Positions 1 to 12,914 of a DNA stretch of 64,000 bases are shown one piece after another. Positions within the stretch are counted from its first letter, which is position 1. Every line of letters starts with the position of its first letter. A program made the position numbers and the translations under genes. Origin of the DNA: Mastigias papua (Eukaryota; Cnidaria; Scyphozoa; Rhizostomeae; Mastigiidae); NCBI GenBank assembly GCA_964019165.1, contig OZ025287.1, positions 6,860,344 to 6,924,343 on the forward strand, read 5' to 3'. The notes under the pieces are model-generated. The model searched no databases and was not told where the DNA came from. It saw only the letters and a program-made list of their open reading frames with translations.

Positions 1-549
1 CTGCATTTTGGTTTTGATATTGCTTTCTGTTCTTTTTAGCTGTACTTTCTGAAATGTTGTTTCATTTTGTTTCATTTCCTATTCAGTCAACCTATGTGCT
101 ATTTCTTACCTAATTTTAATTTTGACTTGTGTTTGTTTTGACTTTTTATTTTTTTAATGTAATACTGACTTGATATTACTAGCCTAACTTTTGAATGATT
201 TTTTCATTTGCAAACGGTTTTAAGAAGTACAATATTTTGTATATGCCCTCTTCTTTTTCTACCTTACTGTTGCAAGAAGCAATTCTCAGTGATGTTATTT
301 GATTTAGAATCTTATAATTCTTTCTAAAATTCAAAGCGATCTGTTTAGAGTAATTGCTTGACCCCTAGAAAGCAATTTCATGCCTTTCTTGTTTTGCACT
401 GTAATATGCTTATTTTGTAACTGAAGGTGAATGTTGAATCAATAGAAGCATTTCTTATGCTCTTACATGTATCGGTGTTTTTGTCAATTTTATCTATCTG
501 TTGAGAACTTTATCATCCACTGAACTTTTAAATCATTTTATTACCACAG
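1..549. other. Intronic sequence upstream of the first visible WD40 exon
   Basis: This is AT-rich DNA with T-rich runs and ends in a splice acceptor (ccacag) at 549. I see no further exon or repeat. It is read as intron because the exon at 550 opens in the middle of a WD40 blade. Confidence 0.5.
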
Positions 550-3500
550 ACAATACGAATGTGGAACATGACAACAATGGAGTGTATAAAATGTGCAACC
601 GTCTCCACAACGAACTTATTCCCCATCACATGCATAGGATATCATGAGGTTGGTATTTTTTGTGTTATTGTTGTTACATATAGAAGATTTGATGCGAACT
701 ATGGAGGTGGATGGAGAACCGCAGTAGATGAGAGGTTGCTTGTGATATATGTGTGTAAGAGCTTTAGGTTTACGTATGGAGTACTGTATTTCGTTACTTT
801 AGTGCTATCCGACAAATCTGATTCGTAATGCTAGTCCTGTCTGGGATTTAGAGCAACGCTTAAATTTGACATGTTTGGTAGAAGCATTGTGTTATTTAAT
901 TTCTTGGCAGTCCTTCAGAATTAACAAGATGTACTGTCAGTTTGGTAAGAACGCTGTTATCATGCTTGAGAATGTAGTGAGAAAGGCGACTGACATGCAA
1001 TGACCAAATTAGGTAGTAATGATATTAATGCTTTGTATTTTCGCCAACTGAGTCTCTGATGTTACAGTATCACCATTTCGAACTGATATGGTCCAGTTTC
1101 CTCTGGATTTTCTTATGGTTTTCTATTTATTCATATTGCATTTGAAAATTTATTCAGGATACTTTGGCTTGTTGCTTTGGGAATACTATTTCACTCTGGA
1201 ACACAGAAACTTGGGAAAATACAAGAAACCTTGAAGGACACAGAGACAGGTACGCTTTTACATTCATTATTTGACACTGAGACTGAGTTGCCTCACATCT
1301 CAATTGGCTTTGTAGTGTATAAGCTATAACATAGCCGATACTATCCACCTGAAGAGCGACCTCTATGTGTTGCAGGTTATAGTGAGACATAGAATAAACC
1401 AGGAGTACCTGACAATTTCAAATATAAAAGAACTTATATAAATTTTCATTTAGTTTAGTTTTTTGATCAAACGGCTATCTTTGAGAATTGACTTGTATAA
1501 ATCCAGGAGCTCAACTGTTCAAAATTTTTCATTCAAAATTTGCCCTATTTTTTCCTTATCAGTCTAAGTTCGTCCTTCTCTGTTCCGTAATTTTTGGCCC
1601 GGATGCATTGGAGATGCCTAGTTTCCATTTCATCACCTGCGACATCTATAAAATGATATATGTCTTGAATAGCGTGTAACTTCTGGTTACATTACGATAT
1701 TGTATCCTATTGCATCCCAGGAATGAAGATTAGTTCTTTGCATCTACATGCCAATCATTTTGATTGAATTTACTTACAGACACAATACAGGTCATACAGA
1801 TATATGGTTTAATATTTAGTAGCATAATGCTGAATATTGCAATCACTGCCTGGTAATATTCCAATCCCTGTACATATAAGGACAGTATGGTATAAGAGCT
1901 AGAACACAACATTGCGCTTAATTGCAGTAGGCTATTTGACGACTCGCGTCTTTCTCTTTTATTTCTAACGATAAAGTCATATTGAGCTGTTAACATTTCC
2001 GAATTTTAATAGTATTTACCTAAAAGACCAATGACGAACAACATCGCATAAATGCCAAGGGACAGTCAAACATGAAAGCTTTTCATTGAATTCTAGCTTT
2101 AGGTTTAAAACGACTATGATGTGTAAGCTAATGAAGACAAATCCTATAGACTGTGTCATGTTAAATTGAATAGAACGTTTCGAGACGAACTCGTCCTATC
2201 TTCCGCTAGATTGTATTATAAAGAGGTGAGGCTTTTATGGCAAATAGCTGTTGCATTATAGATCAACAGAGCAAGATACCCTTATTAAGATGGATCCAAG
2301 AATAAAGGTAGTAAATAAAACAAGATGTGGAAAAACAAGAGATCCAGGAAGACTTTTATAGCTTTGAGCTCCAGGGGTTGTTTTTTGTTAGCCTTTTATA
2401 GCTTTTATCTGCTTTCATACACTTGAACGACCTCACCATTTTGTTCTGTTTTGATTATTCCCAAGTGTCCTCTACGCCAAACAATAACATGACGTGAAGT
2501 TGGGCTATAGTACTTAGCCTGGCAACGCAACCTTGTAAACAATAGCAGAGCAAAGGTGTCTAGGGACACAGTACTCTTTAAAGGGTACATCACTTTCTCT
2601 GCGCTTAGGTGGTTGATAAACAACCCTCAATTCAATGCGGATGGATATATTTCCTAGAATTTTGCTAATTTTCTTCTTTAAATGCAAACAATATGGGTCA
2701 ATTAAGGAAGGAAAAAGAAGCACTTGAAGTTCGGGTGTGTTAGTACATTTGTTCTTACCTAGGTATTGTCTATCAATGAATTTTTTTAAAAATTATTTTT
2801 TCAGCACGATAAGTAGTAAGATGGACGAATTTGATATACCAACATGAAAATAGTAAGGTTAAAAGTGTGATATACAACCACCAATATAAGATTGATTTTA
2901 TAATTAATGGGTGATAAGCCCTCAAGGTTGATAATCAGCCTGTAAACGTTTTTACACGATGCAAATTTACACGTTTCCTTTTTGAAAGAAATAGCTTTTT
3001 ATGAAAATGAGTCTCAAAAGGCCAGAAGTTTATGAAAATCTTAAGGCTCAAGCTCTAATATTCATGCTTTTTACTTGTCAGAAGTTCATGAATATTGGCT
3101 AATTTTTTTTCACGTTTTTTCGAAATTTTTCTTTGATGATCTTGGATAACATGGTCAAACAGCTTTATAACTAATAATGGTACCTTCTTTTGGCCAGTTT
3201 ATGAAAGTTAAGAAAATCTTAAGAAGATCTCAACTTCAATTTCAGGAAAAGTTAAGAAACTTGAGCCTCAGACAAAAAAGTGGTTTTGTAGTGAACGAAA
3301 ACATTGTAGCACAGCCCATTTCTTTCTCAACGCCAAATTTCTTTCATTCATTCATTCACAATCTTGAATTGCACACCTGAGACATAACCGCACATCACTC
3401 CTGTCATCAAACACCTAGTCATTCCTCTTCTATTTTTCCCCACCCAATCATCGCATTCAGCAATCCTCTAGCAACAACCTAACCATTCCTTTACGTAAAT

Positions 3501-6500
3501 CATGTTTATTTTGGGTTGTTTTCTGTTTATGAATATATTAATGTTATTTGTAACGTAAATTTCAGTCAGAGTAGAATCTGAGTACATATTCATATTCATA
3601 TTCATATTCATATTCAAGACTTTTTTACAGTTGGTTTTGAATACTAGTTAAAAACTAATTAATACTAACTATTTATTTACAATATAATACTATTTTTCCA
3701 TTAATAGACTTAAAATAAAGAATTAAGAAAAAGATAGAGAACCAATAAAAGAAACTTGCTATGTGCAGATGTGGCACGTACAATTTTTGCCATCCCAGTG
3801 TCGTATTTCCTTTTTAAAATTTTTTGCAGACGTTGTTAATTTTATCTCATCACTTAGTGCATTCCACAAAAGACTTCCTCTAAATGATAGGGAGTTTATT
3901 CCGTAGCGCTGAGAATTCACAGAGGGGATCGTACATAATTCACTACTACGAAGACCATAGGGCACATCTCTTTTGGTGAAAAATTCCCACATGTATTCTG
4001 GGTTTAGATGGTTAATTGTTCTATAAACTTCAGTCATGAGTATTTGTAGGTTCTTTTTGTGTATTGTCTTTGATTTATCCCTATCTAGAAGCTCTTCAAA
4101 CGTAGATTCGTAATCTCCATATAAAGCTCTCAGTGCACGCTTGTGAGTCCTATTAATTTCATTATTTGCTCCTTTGGTACAAAATATCCAAATTAGAGGA
4201 CAATATGAAAAATTGGACATTATCACGGAGTTGAAAATCAACTTCGACTTTTGTTCTCCTAAAAATGGACCTACAGTCAACATCATCATCTCCTCTCTCT
4301 GCCTCCGTGTTCTCTGCACGTTAAATTATGATACACAACAACATGGATCAGTGAATGATGTCACAGAACGAGCATGCAGCCTATAGGGAGCGTCTCAGCA
4401 CACGTTCCTATAGTTTTCTTATACAAAATCAGCATGGAAAATCCTTGCCATCGTGAGTAACCAAGACATCCAACGATGGCTGATAGTTTTCCTCACTTTC
4501 ATATGTGAATGAAATGTTACGATTTCCTCTATTCATATACTGAAGAAAACATTCATTTTGATTGTTTGTTTCCAGAATACACAAGGTATCATCAACGCAT
4601 CTACGATAAAGTAACGGCTTTATATCAGGAGGACTCCTGGAAGGAGATCTTTGCTCTAGAGCTCACACGAATATATTTGCAGTAGTGGATCCTAGAGGAA
4701 ACTTCATTGGCCCACCATGAATATGTTCATGCAGCTGATGATTAGGCATGAAGAAGGTTTCTTTAACAGTTAGCTCGAGAAGTTTCTGACACTATTTGAG
4801 TTAAGTGTTAAAGAGAACCACTTAATTTGTAATACAAGTGTATTAAACTTCGTATTAATCAAGCTTTTAGGCTCTTATATTCGATTATTTTCTGTGGCTC
4901 CTATGTTCAATTATTTTCTACCCTTTCTAGAGTTGAAGCTCTTCAAATCTCCACAAGGGAAACGCACCAGAAAAAGTCCATGTTAATCGTTGTTAGCTGT
5001 TCAAGAGATGGAAAAGTTAAGTGCTGGAATGCTATGAAGTAAGTTCTATTTTGCTATTGCGATAATTACACCTTTCGTGATATTGAGCTGATTTGAAAGA
5101 GATTTGCTTTGCTGCGCCGCTTGCAATTATCTATCTCGCTTGGGGCATTTCTTGTTTAATTGCATATGGGTCTTCTTGATACTTACGGTCTCTTCAGGTA
5201 TTGTAAAGTTTTGTTTTTCTGCAAACTTCAATCTTTGGGTTTCATTTGAATCATTTAGCTTATGAAGAAACGATAGCTTTTTCATCCTGTTATGCGGACT
5301 GCCGAGTAATAGACATCCAACCAACTGTGACGGAAAGCGAACTGGATGCAAATTTCTGAGCTCTTAGCGTAGAGTTCAACTGTTTCAATGATATTCGGCA
5401 TACTCAGCTCCACCTATTTGAACTTTGTTGAATTTCCTTCAAAATTCATTTTCAGAAGAGAAATGGATGTCCAATGTGTCCTGCAGAAAAGACATAATGT
5501 ATTGCAAAAGAGTCACAAATATACAACAGACCCTGGCACTGTCCCCGGCCTGTGTTTTACTTTGTCTGTGCTGTCTTTGACCTAGATTTTCGTCTTAGCA
5601 CGAAATTTTCGCTGAATAGGATTACCAGAGTGCATGGATGCTTACAATCGAAGTAGTAAAGGGGAGCTTTGTTTACAGAACTCTTTAAGGTGGAGTTTCA
5701 GATGGGATTTTTGTTGATTCCCCTGGCCAGATCTCATACTTCAGACCATGTTATCGCTAAATGGACCATGACACCAACTACTCACTATATGAGTGTTCAC
5801 TGAATTCTATGAGTAGATCGCATAGTGTTTTTGGAGCTTGTTCCATGAACGAGGATTTTTAGCAAAGCTATCCATATAGATTACAGGCACGCTAATTACT
5901 TAACAGATCAATGTGGGGAAGGCAAATCTGGTCGCGGTGGGCACCACTGAAGTTAGGGTCTGATCAAGATGCTCTTGTTCTTGTTTCTTTTTTCTGCACC
6001 ATTTCTCTTTCAGGTTGTCCCTTCTGGAGTCCTTAGAGGAGGGGCAGCCTGATGTATGGTATGGCTCCACGCCTGGCAGTCAGCAGCCTGTGCCAGTCAC
6101 TGGTGGTTGTCAATGTTGCTGGCCAAAAGAGATGTATTGGGAGAGTTTTTGCAGCATGTCTTTATTACCCTTCTATAGCGATACACAATGGAAAGAGACC
6201 TACTCTACAAACGTAGCAATGGCTTGAGTAGTATGGCCTCAATGCTGGTTATCTAAGCCTGGTCAAAGACCTCAATACTGTTGACATAGTCACTCCAACA
6301 GAGTAGTGGTGGCAGAGGCACTGAAGAACCTGTAGGTGGTGACAGTAGATTGCCCTCGGCTTTGAGCCATACACTAGTGTAGAGAGTATTACAGCTTATA
6401 ATACAGCTCTTTTTTTACACTGACGTCAGTGCACTTTGTAAGGTGATTGTCGTTCAAGGCTCTCTGGTGAGTCTCCCACATACAACATTTGTGTTGTCTA

Positions 6501-8638
6501 GTCTTTTGTGAATTTCCCTGTCGATCTTGAAATCTGATGTAATGATGCACCTTAGGTATTTGAGTTTGTGAGCCATCTTCAGCTTGTTCTCGAAAATGTT
6601 GATGTGAGGACAGTGCTACTCTTCCCGTGTTACAGACAAGTGGAGGACTTCTATTGAGTCCGAAGAGCTCGGTAGCTTCTGCATGTTGCCCAATCATTCT
6701 CTATGACAATAAGTCATGTTTAATTTACTGACACTTATATGCCAAGGTTATATTATGCTGCGTTGAGTTGATGTATTCTTTCTTACTGTCACCATTTTTT
6801 ACTTACTCTTTCGATTTACTAATATTTCATTTTGCATTCTGTTTTGATGAGATAATTCCTTTTGCGAGTTTTTCTCACACCTTTGTCGCTATACAGCTGG
6901 ATGTTAAGCCCTGCATGGCTCCTTTATTGTGAGTGAAAAGATTTGCATTATCTGGAAAGAGGAGAGCAGATCAACTACTTATGAATCTTTGTATGGGATT
7001 CACTGTTGTGCAACAATGGCCGCCAAAACTCTTAGAACACCATTCTATACACTATCCCCCCCCCCAATACAATGTTGTAATATGGCTAGGAAATGAACAA
7101 AAATTGAAATCTAAGTTGACCAGGTACACCGCACATCCTGGGACATATTCTTCCTCCTTCTCAACGTTATTTCAGGGAGGAAGGGGAGCTGTTTGCATGA
7201 CATACTACAATGAAGCATTAAATATCTATTTCCTGGTAATTCCATGCTACTGTTCCAACTACTTTTGGCAGCCATTGTAGCACTATCGTCCTCTTGTGAT
7301 GCTTATGGATCTGCCTCCTCCTCTGCTTCCTCCTCTGCTTCCTCCTCTGCCTCCTCCTCTGCCTCCTCCTCTGCCTCCTCCTCTGCCTCCTCCTCTGCCT
7401 CCTCCTCTGCCTCCTCCTCTGCCTCCTCCTCTGCCTCCTCCTCTGCCTCCTCCTCTGCCTCCTCCTCTGCCTCCTCCTCTGCCTCCTCCTCTGCCTCCTC
7501 CTCTGCCTCCTCCTCTGCCTCCTCCTCTGCCTCCTCCTCTGCCTCCTCCTCTGCCTCCTTCTCTGCCTCCTCCTCTGCCTCCTCCTCTGCCTCCTCCTCT
7601 GCTTCCTCCTCTGCCTCCTCCTCTGCTTTCTCCACTACTTCCTCCTCTGCCTCCTCCTCTGTCTCCTCCTCTCCCTTCTTCTCTGCTTCCTCCATTGCCT
7701 CCTCCTCTGCTTTCTCCTCTGCTTCCTCCTCTGCTTCCTCCTCTGCTTCCCCCTCTGCTTCCTCCTCTGCTTCCTCCTCTGGTTCCTCCTCTGCTTCCCC
7801 CTCTGCTTCCTCCTCTGCTTCCTCCTCTCCTTCCTCCTCTGCCTCCTCCTCTGCCTCCTCCTCTGCCTCCTCCTCTGCCTCCTCCTCTGTCTCTTCCTTG
7901 GTCTCCTCCTCTGTCTCCTCATCTGCCTCCTCATGTCTCCTCTTCGGCCTCCTCTTCTGCCTCCACCTCTCTCTTCTCATCTGCCTCTTCCTCTCCCCTC
8001 TCCTTTGCTTCCTCCATTGCCTCCTGCCTTGCCTCAACCCCTACCCGCTCCTCTGGTTCCTCTTCTGCCTCCTCAAACTCACTTCCTCCAAATCTGGTGT
8101 TTGATTCTTTGACTGTGGTCAGTGGTATAGCACGATTTAGTTCGTTCCAAAACTAAGGGCCCCTTCCAAATCGGTCCCTTATAAGTTCTTACCTTGTCAG
8201 CTTTTTACCAATACTGTGCTAAAAAATTTCCTAATGCAACACGAAATGCTCTTTTTGATCAGTGCTCTTAAGGCAACACTGGAATAATTCTTTTCTCACT
8301 TGTGTAGCACAACGTGTATTTTTGTATCGCCTTAGAGCTCATTTTACTTTGATGTCCCTACATGAGAGCCCTAACTCACTGAATTCATGAGGACCCGTAG
8401 TGTCTCAGTTACTAATTGTGGTGAAACTTAGCTTTGTGTAAATCAGTGGTTCCATTGATCTATTTGTCAATCAGCAAACCTCCCTCTCATCACCAGCGTC
8501 TTTCTTTTTTGCAGTGGTACCTGCATCAATTCATTTAGAGCCCATGAAGATGCCATAACCTCACTTGCATTTGATGATACAAAAATCATCACAGCTTCTC
8601 AAGATTGCACTGTGAAACTGTGGAATTTTCTTGGCTAA
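550..8638 (+). CDS. WD40-repeat protein, C-terminal part (4 exons, 5' end outside window)
   Basis: Four exons join in phase: 550-648, 1158-1249, 4931-5038 and 8515-8638 (TAA at 8636-8638), giving 140 C-terminal residues. Every junction has AG/GT ends. Phases are 0 between exons 1 and 2, then 2 (AG+A = Arg) and 2 (AA+T = Asn). The product shows successive WD40 blades: TIRMWNMTTMECIK, then NTISLWNTETWEN followed by LEGHRDR, then SRDGKVKCWNAM, then FRAHEDAITSLAF and DCTVKLWNF, with the stop two codons later. Such a propeller is normally a protein-interaction scaffold; which WD40 family this is (F-box type or other) cannot be told from these blades. Intron 2 holds a LINE fragment and intron 3 a 9 bp minisatellite. 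The exon structure is read directly; the function is family knowledge only. Earlier exons must lie left of the window or within 1-549, where I recognise none. Confidence 0.85.
3585..4290 (-). mobile_element. 5'-truncated CR1-like LINE, 3' end of ORF2
   Basis: The minus-strand frame from about 4290 to 3759 encodes the C-terminal tail of a LINE reverse-transcriptase ORF: SNFSYCPLIWIFC, RTHKRALRALYGDY, then SLLWNALSDEIKL, and a final Cys-rich CTCHICT before the stop. This resembles the end of CR1/L2-type ORF2 proteins common in coral genomes. The reverse-transcriptase core is absent, so the copy is 5'-truncated and dead. Its 3' end runs into about five ATATTC hexamers (roughly 3587-3615), typical of a LINE tail. 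It lies in intron 2 of the WD40 gene, antisense to it. Confidence 0.8.
7055..7188. mobile_element. Short C/G-rich-ended MITE-like element, copy 1
   Basis: The left end has a C run followed by AATACAATGTTGTAA. The right end, reverse-complemented, reads CCCCTTCCTCCCTGAAATAACGTTG. The ends are imperfect inverted repeats and resemble those of the element at 34649-34774. No coding capacity. The family assignment rests only on these ends. Confidence 0.4.
7310..8030. repeat. 9 bp minisatellite (CCTCCTCTG)n in WD40 intron 3
   Basis: About 70-80 tandem copies of CCTCCTCTG lie here. They are nearly pure to about 7550, then diverge (CTTCCTCCT, CCTTCTTCT variants). The 9 bp period keeps all six frames open for long stretches, producing artefactual Ser/Ala, Pro/Leu and Glu/Ala ORFs. 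By the exon model this lies wholly inside intron 3, so it is not coding. It is strongly pyrimidine-biased on the + strand. Confidence 0.95.
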
Positions 8639-9519
8639 AAATGCGTTGCAGTTTCATACTACATTATGGAAACAACTCCTTTGTCACCAGTAATCAATAT
8701 ATGTTTCCACATATGCAAACTGTCAGCATCAGTGGCGAAAGAAAGATTGCTAGTGACAATACAGTGTATTATAGGTTTTTAGAGACAATATAGAATTCTT
8801 TTTGTTATAATATTCCACCTCTCGTTTTCCTCAATCAATTTTATGAGGCTATCCATAGATCATGTGCTGGAAGGGATACACTTGAAGCAGGGGCGTGCCG
8901 AAGTAGAAGGTGCAAGGGCTCCTTCCCCACCTTTGCAGAAGCCGTCGGTGCCGTCGATGGCCAGTCGGTAATATGGTGTTTTGTTCACCTAATAGATTTC
9001 TTTTTAGATTTCTTTTGCTACACCCTTCTCTCAGAGTCCTTCGGCAAGCCACTGACTTGAAGGTTTAATTGTTTCTAGCAATTCGAAATAGGTATTGAGA
9101 GCGTTTCTTTCCCTTACTAGTAAAATCTCAGATACGTCATTTGCAGCTTCACCGAGAATTTTGAATTTGCTAAGATGTATTTTTCATTTTAATGCTATAT
9201 TAAATAAGGTGAATGACTGTGATACGTAAATCTTCTACATGACTTCTCTGAGTAGAATGACTACATGCATGTCAAATGCACGTATTCTCTCAAACTAAAA
9301 AATTTTGAATAATCTACTTTGGTGAAAATGTCGTTTTATATTTGATTGAACTGTTTGGATTTTCTGACGTACTTTCTTTGATTGCTGATTTGTAGCATCC
9401 TAAAATGATATTTTCATAAATCCTTTCACAAGAAAGCGAAACTAGTTTGCCTTGGGAAGCAGTGAATTTGCAACTCAAAACCAAACAATCAATAATTGTT
9501 TCAAATTATAGGAACATTC
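8639..9519. other. 3' flank of WD40 gene; no gene seen
   Basis: This stretch follows the WD40 stop codon. A possible DNA-transposon end lies near 8888 (CAGGGGCGTGCCGAAG, with C/G-rich subterminal sequence), but no partner end was found. The rest is AT-rich with no recognisable coding sequence. Confidence 0.4.
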
Positions 9520-9526
9520 TGTAAGC

Positions 9527-10050
9527 GTCGGATGACGACCAAAAGGTTGACCGAAATATATAGCCAGATGCGGATAAACTTAATATGATGATTATGCTTC
9601 TAGTTCGCCCTATGGTTGGCCAATCAGCACCTATCCACCATTGCTTACTTGAAGAGTCTAAGTGAGAAAATTAACTCTTTTTTGTTTACACGAGACTTGG
9701 TTTTGAATCTTAATGTAAACTGATTCCAAAGCGCTGGAATAAAATGACGATCTTGCTTGCCCTATGATCCGAAAATTACCTTCTGAATATGTTTTGGCGC
9801 ATTCTGGATTTTTGATGAGATGTTGTCCTACGGCCGAGTCACTTTTCATTTTAGAATTAGAGTTTTTAAACATACAAGATGGCTATGCTCTCGTTGTAAT
9901 CCTTTTCTTCCTGATGCTCTTGGGAACATGGCGTTGCTTCGAATTAGCATTTTTCCGTTGCATGGAATTCGATGCAATTTCGGCGTAAAGCAATGTGTAC
10001 TAAACCTGCCTTATTTTTTAAAGGGAAATGTAAACCGAGCCAGATAGAGT
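9527..10050 (-). mobile_element. Penelope-like element fragment with GIY-YIG domain
   Basis: The minus-strand frame 9873-9658 reads KSDSAVGQHLIKNPECAKTY and ALESVYIKIQNQVSCKQKR. This is the C-terminal part of the GIY-YIG endonuclease domain typical of Penelope-like retroelements. The noncoding 3' part continues to about 9527 and shares sequence with the elements at 11.4-11.9 and 24.9-26.2 kb. The copy stops short of the hammerhead region, and the upstream reverse transcriptase is not recognisable, so it is a fragment. Confidence 0.8.
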
Positions 10051-11439
10051 ATAAGCTTTACAAAGAAAAGTTTTAATAAGTCTGAAATTTTGCAAAATAT
10101 TTAGCGAAATAATGATTTGTCGGACGGAATAGATAGCATTGTAACTGTTTGCAAAGACTACAGCAATGAAAATCCTATCTCAAGTGCTTGACTTAAGGAC
10201 TTCAACTCATAATATTATCAAATTCAACGAAAAACATTGAATTTTTAAAATATAATCAAGCCTAAAGTTTATAGCGTTACCCTTGTGAACGGCAATGTTG
10301 GACGGAGAGAATACAACTTTTGAAACAATGTTTTAAAAAATTGTTACAGTAATGCTTCACGGTGATGCTAGTGGAATACTTTAATAAGCTTTCGAGAGAA
10401 ACTGAGTACCAAACATACATAGCCTTAGTTTTATTATAAGTTTAAGAAAAGTATTCTATCCAACAAAAAATCAATTCCCACATTATTTAATCGAACGTCT
10501 AAGCAAAGTGGAGAAAATCGTTCATTTGCACGTGAGTCTACTCCATGTGATGATTCTAGTAATTCTAAAGATAGAACAGTGATCGTGGAACCATTTTTTC
10601 AAATGGGATATTATTGATTCCCCATCCGTTCAATACCTACCATTACAATAGCAAATATATTTTCATCAACACCATTTTCAACATGGTCATTCTTTGCCAT
10701 ACCACTGCGTGAAATGCTGCGTAGTATAGATATTTGTGCCTATGGGTAAACACCTTGCACACCTACTGGTAGGCTCTGATTTTTGTCAGAAAATGCAAAA
10801 TAAATCTCTCGAATAATCTTCAGGTTCTATAATTTTGAGGACTGTATTTATCTTTTGAAAATGTAACAAATAATTTCTTCGAATAGAATTAAGGTAAAGT
10901 TACATGTACGTCAGGCTCACTTCACAATGACCAGAACACTAAACTAGAGGCGTTTCGCATCGCCTCCTGTACATTGTTCTTCCCAAATATGGCGAAAAGA
11001 TGTCTATATATGTATATAGGATGCAATTTCTTACACTCCCCCTTGCAAGCTCATAAGAGCTTGCAATAGGAATGCAGAACTAACTTTCTACGAGACGAGG
11101 TTCAAGATCTAATGCAAAGCATGTTGAAAGAATATATGTAGTCTGCATGGTTTTTTCTTGATTATTTTGTGCATTAAGCAAATACAGCAACAAATTCGAA
11201 TCGTTTTCTCGTAGCAACAATATCGAAATAAGTCAAACAGCTCGCTACACATAGTCCATTAGCCGTCTCTTTTGAAAGTTTTGTACAAAAATAATCGCGA
11301 CTCATAATGGGACCCATGCTACCGATAGCAATTTATAAAGCATTTACAATGCATCATCCCTCAAACGACGTAAAACATTAGCGCCCAATACGGCAATTCG
11401 TTTAAGGCGTGATGATTGCTTTTCGTTAGCAATTTCAAC
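10051..11439. other. AT-rich spacer between two opposed Penelope-like fragments
   Basis: I see no gene, clear repeat end or conserved domain. It lies between a minus-strand and a plus-strand Penelope-like fragment, so it may be a decayed interior of the same insertion. No reverse-transcriptase motif could be read to support that. Confidence 0.3.
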
Positions 11440-11880
11440 TTCTTGTTCTACAGATATTTCTGCCAAATTTGATATGTATCTATCTTTTACTTCCACGGGG
11501 AATAATTTTGGATAAAAGGCGATTAGTTAGTGAGAGAACAGCCATCTCATATGTGCAAAAACAATAATCCTAAAATAACTTGTGATTCTGCCATAGGACA
11601 TCTTATTACATATTCAGAATGTGCTAAAACATATACCGAAGATAATTGTAGGATTATTGGGCAAGCAAATCCGTCTTTTCATTTAATAGTTTTGGAATCA
11701 GTTTACAATGAGTAGGTAGAGTAGATAGAGTTTGAATAGGTGCTAAGTTGCCTATCATAGGGCCAACTAGACGCATTATTCATCTACATCTGGCTACATA
11801 TTTCGGTTAACTTTTCAGTCGTCATTCTACATTCCGTACTGTGACAAGTGTTGGACGAAAAAAACTGTGGGAAATGCTGT
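11440..11880 (+). mobile_element. Penelope-like element 3' fragment, plus strand
   Basis: The frame 11530-11715 reads CDSAIGHLITYSECAKTYTE and then RIIGQANPSFHLIVLESVY. This is the same GIY-YIG tail as the 9.5 kb copy, in the opposite orientation and closed by an early stop. The following noncoding part (TGGCTACATATTTCGGTTAA and onward) matches the 3' region of the 26.1 kb copy. At about 11839-11870 there is a decayed hammerhead core: the GGACGAAA half is present, but the CTGANGA box is corrupted to CTGTGACAA. Confidence 0.75.
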
Positions 11881-12089
11881 TGGTATAGATTAGGTCACTT
11901 TCCCGCTGAATGATTCGGAGAACCACACAGGCATGGTCACTTGTAAGAACTTAACATAACATATATTTAAAAACACCTGAAACATAATTGCGCTAAATAG
12001 TCATTGCTGTCCATTTTGAAATGGTTCACAAGAAGTAAACTTAATATACACGTGACAAACAAAACGAAATTGTCGCACCAGACGAAAAT

Positions 12090-12870
12090 CTAACAAATCA
12101 ATAGCATTAGCGTGATTTATCCAAATATTCTCTTCACTCAAGTGTCCTCGACAGCTTTAGTATTGCCACTGATCTTCAGAATCATCCATAGTTATCCCAA
12201 CAATCCTATTGGCTGCAGGCTCTTTGGCTTCTCTCGCAGGCGCAGGTCACTGTTGTCCATGCTCCCAATGCTTTTTGAATTCATTCCATTCCTCGCCATG
12301 AATTTCTAGGCCTGTTATAGCCTGAACAGGCCTTTCACACTTTTAGCCATATGAATTCTTGATCTTAAAACCTCGGACAAGACTGTCATGACCCCAAACA
12401 ATGCCAATCCCTTTTGGGATTGATTGTCACACTGTTCGTTATCTTCACGACAGACCCGATGTTTGGTAGTAGTTTCGTAGAACCGCCCATTTTATGATGT
12501 CTCTCTTCTAATGCTCGAATATACTCTGATAGCCAGCGTTCACGTAATTGCTCCCTGCATGTTTTCTGGTACTTGATACGGTTTGTCATTAAGTTAGCAT
12601 CGTCTGATCAAGTTATTCTTCCAGGAATTGTGATGGCATTCTTTGTAGCTAGCCATTGGGTGTCAAGATGGGCTGTTTGAACTCATCACCAATATAGCAT
12701 AGAAGTCTATTTTTCATTTAGCCTTCGATGTTCATCAAAGCTCGCTGTACTTTAGGAATATTCAACCAAACAGCTTTAAGAGGCTAGTTTCCATTACACC
12801 TACCAGCCTCTGGAAGACTCCTCCCCACCAAGGAGCTCCTGAAAGGTTAACTCTCAACTCAGCTCTTCAG
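12090..12870 (-). pseudogene. BEL/Pao retrotransposon integrase C-terminal fragment
   Basis: On the minus strand, translation over about 12870-12370 gives the end of a BEL/Pao integrase region: GGVFQRLVGVMETSLLKLFG, IGDEFKQPILTPN, then REQLRERWLSEYIRALEERH followed by a VVKITN-type segment ending near WHCLG. These match the integrase C-terminus and the following DUF5641-like domain of Pao polyproteins. Frames are broken. Together with the fragment at 14835-15250 it looks like one minus-strand element split by the LINE at 12915-14810. Confidence 0.7.
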
Positions 12871-12914
12871 TGCTCTGTGCGCTCATATAGTTGAAAAGAT
12901 GCTCTTGTGTGTTT

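Noticed and set aside
559..828. Stand-alone 89-residue protein starting at 559
   Set aside because: Its first 30 codons are the middle of a WD40 exon (550-648). The rest reads past a splice donor into intron.
7244..8156. Long Ser/Ala-, Pro/Leu- and Glu/Ala-rich open frames on both strands
   Set aside because: They are products of the 9 bp repeat, which keeps all frames open. The region lies inside intron 3 of the WD40 gene.
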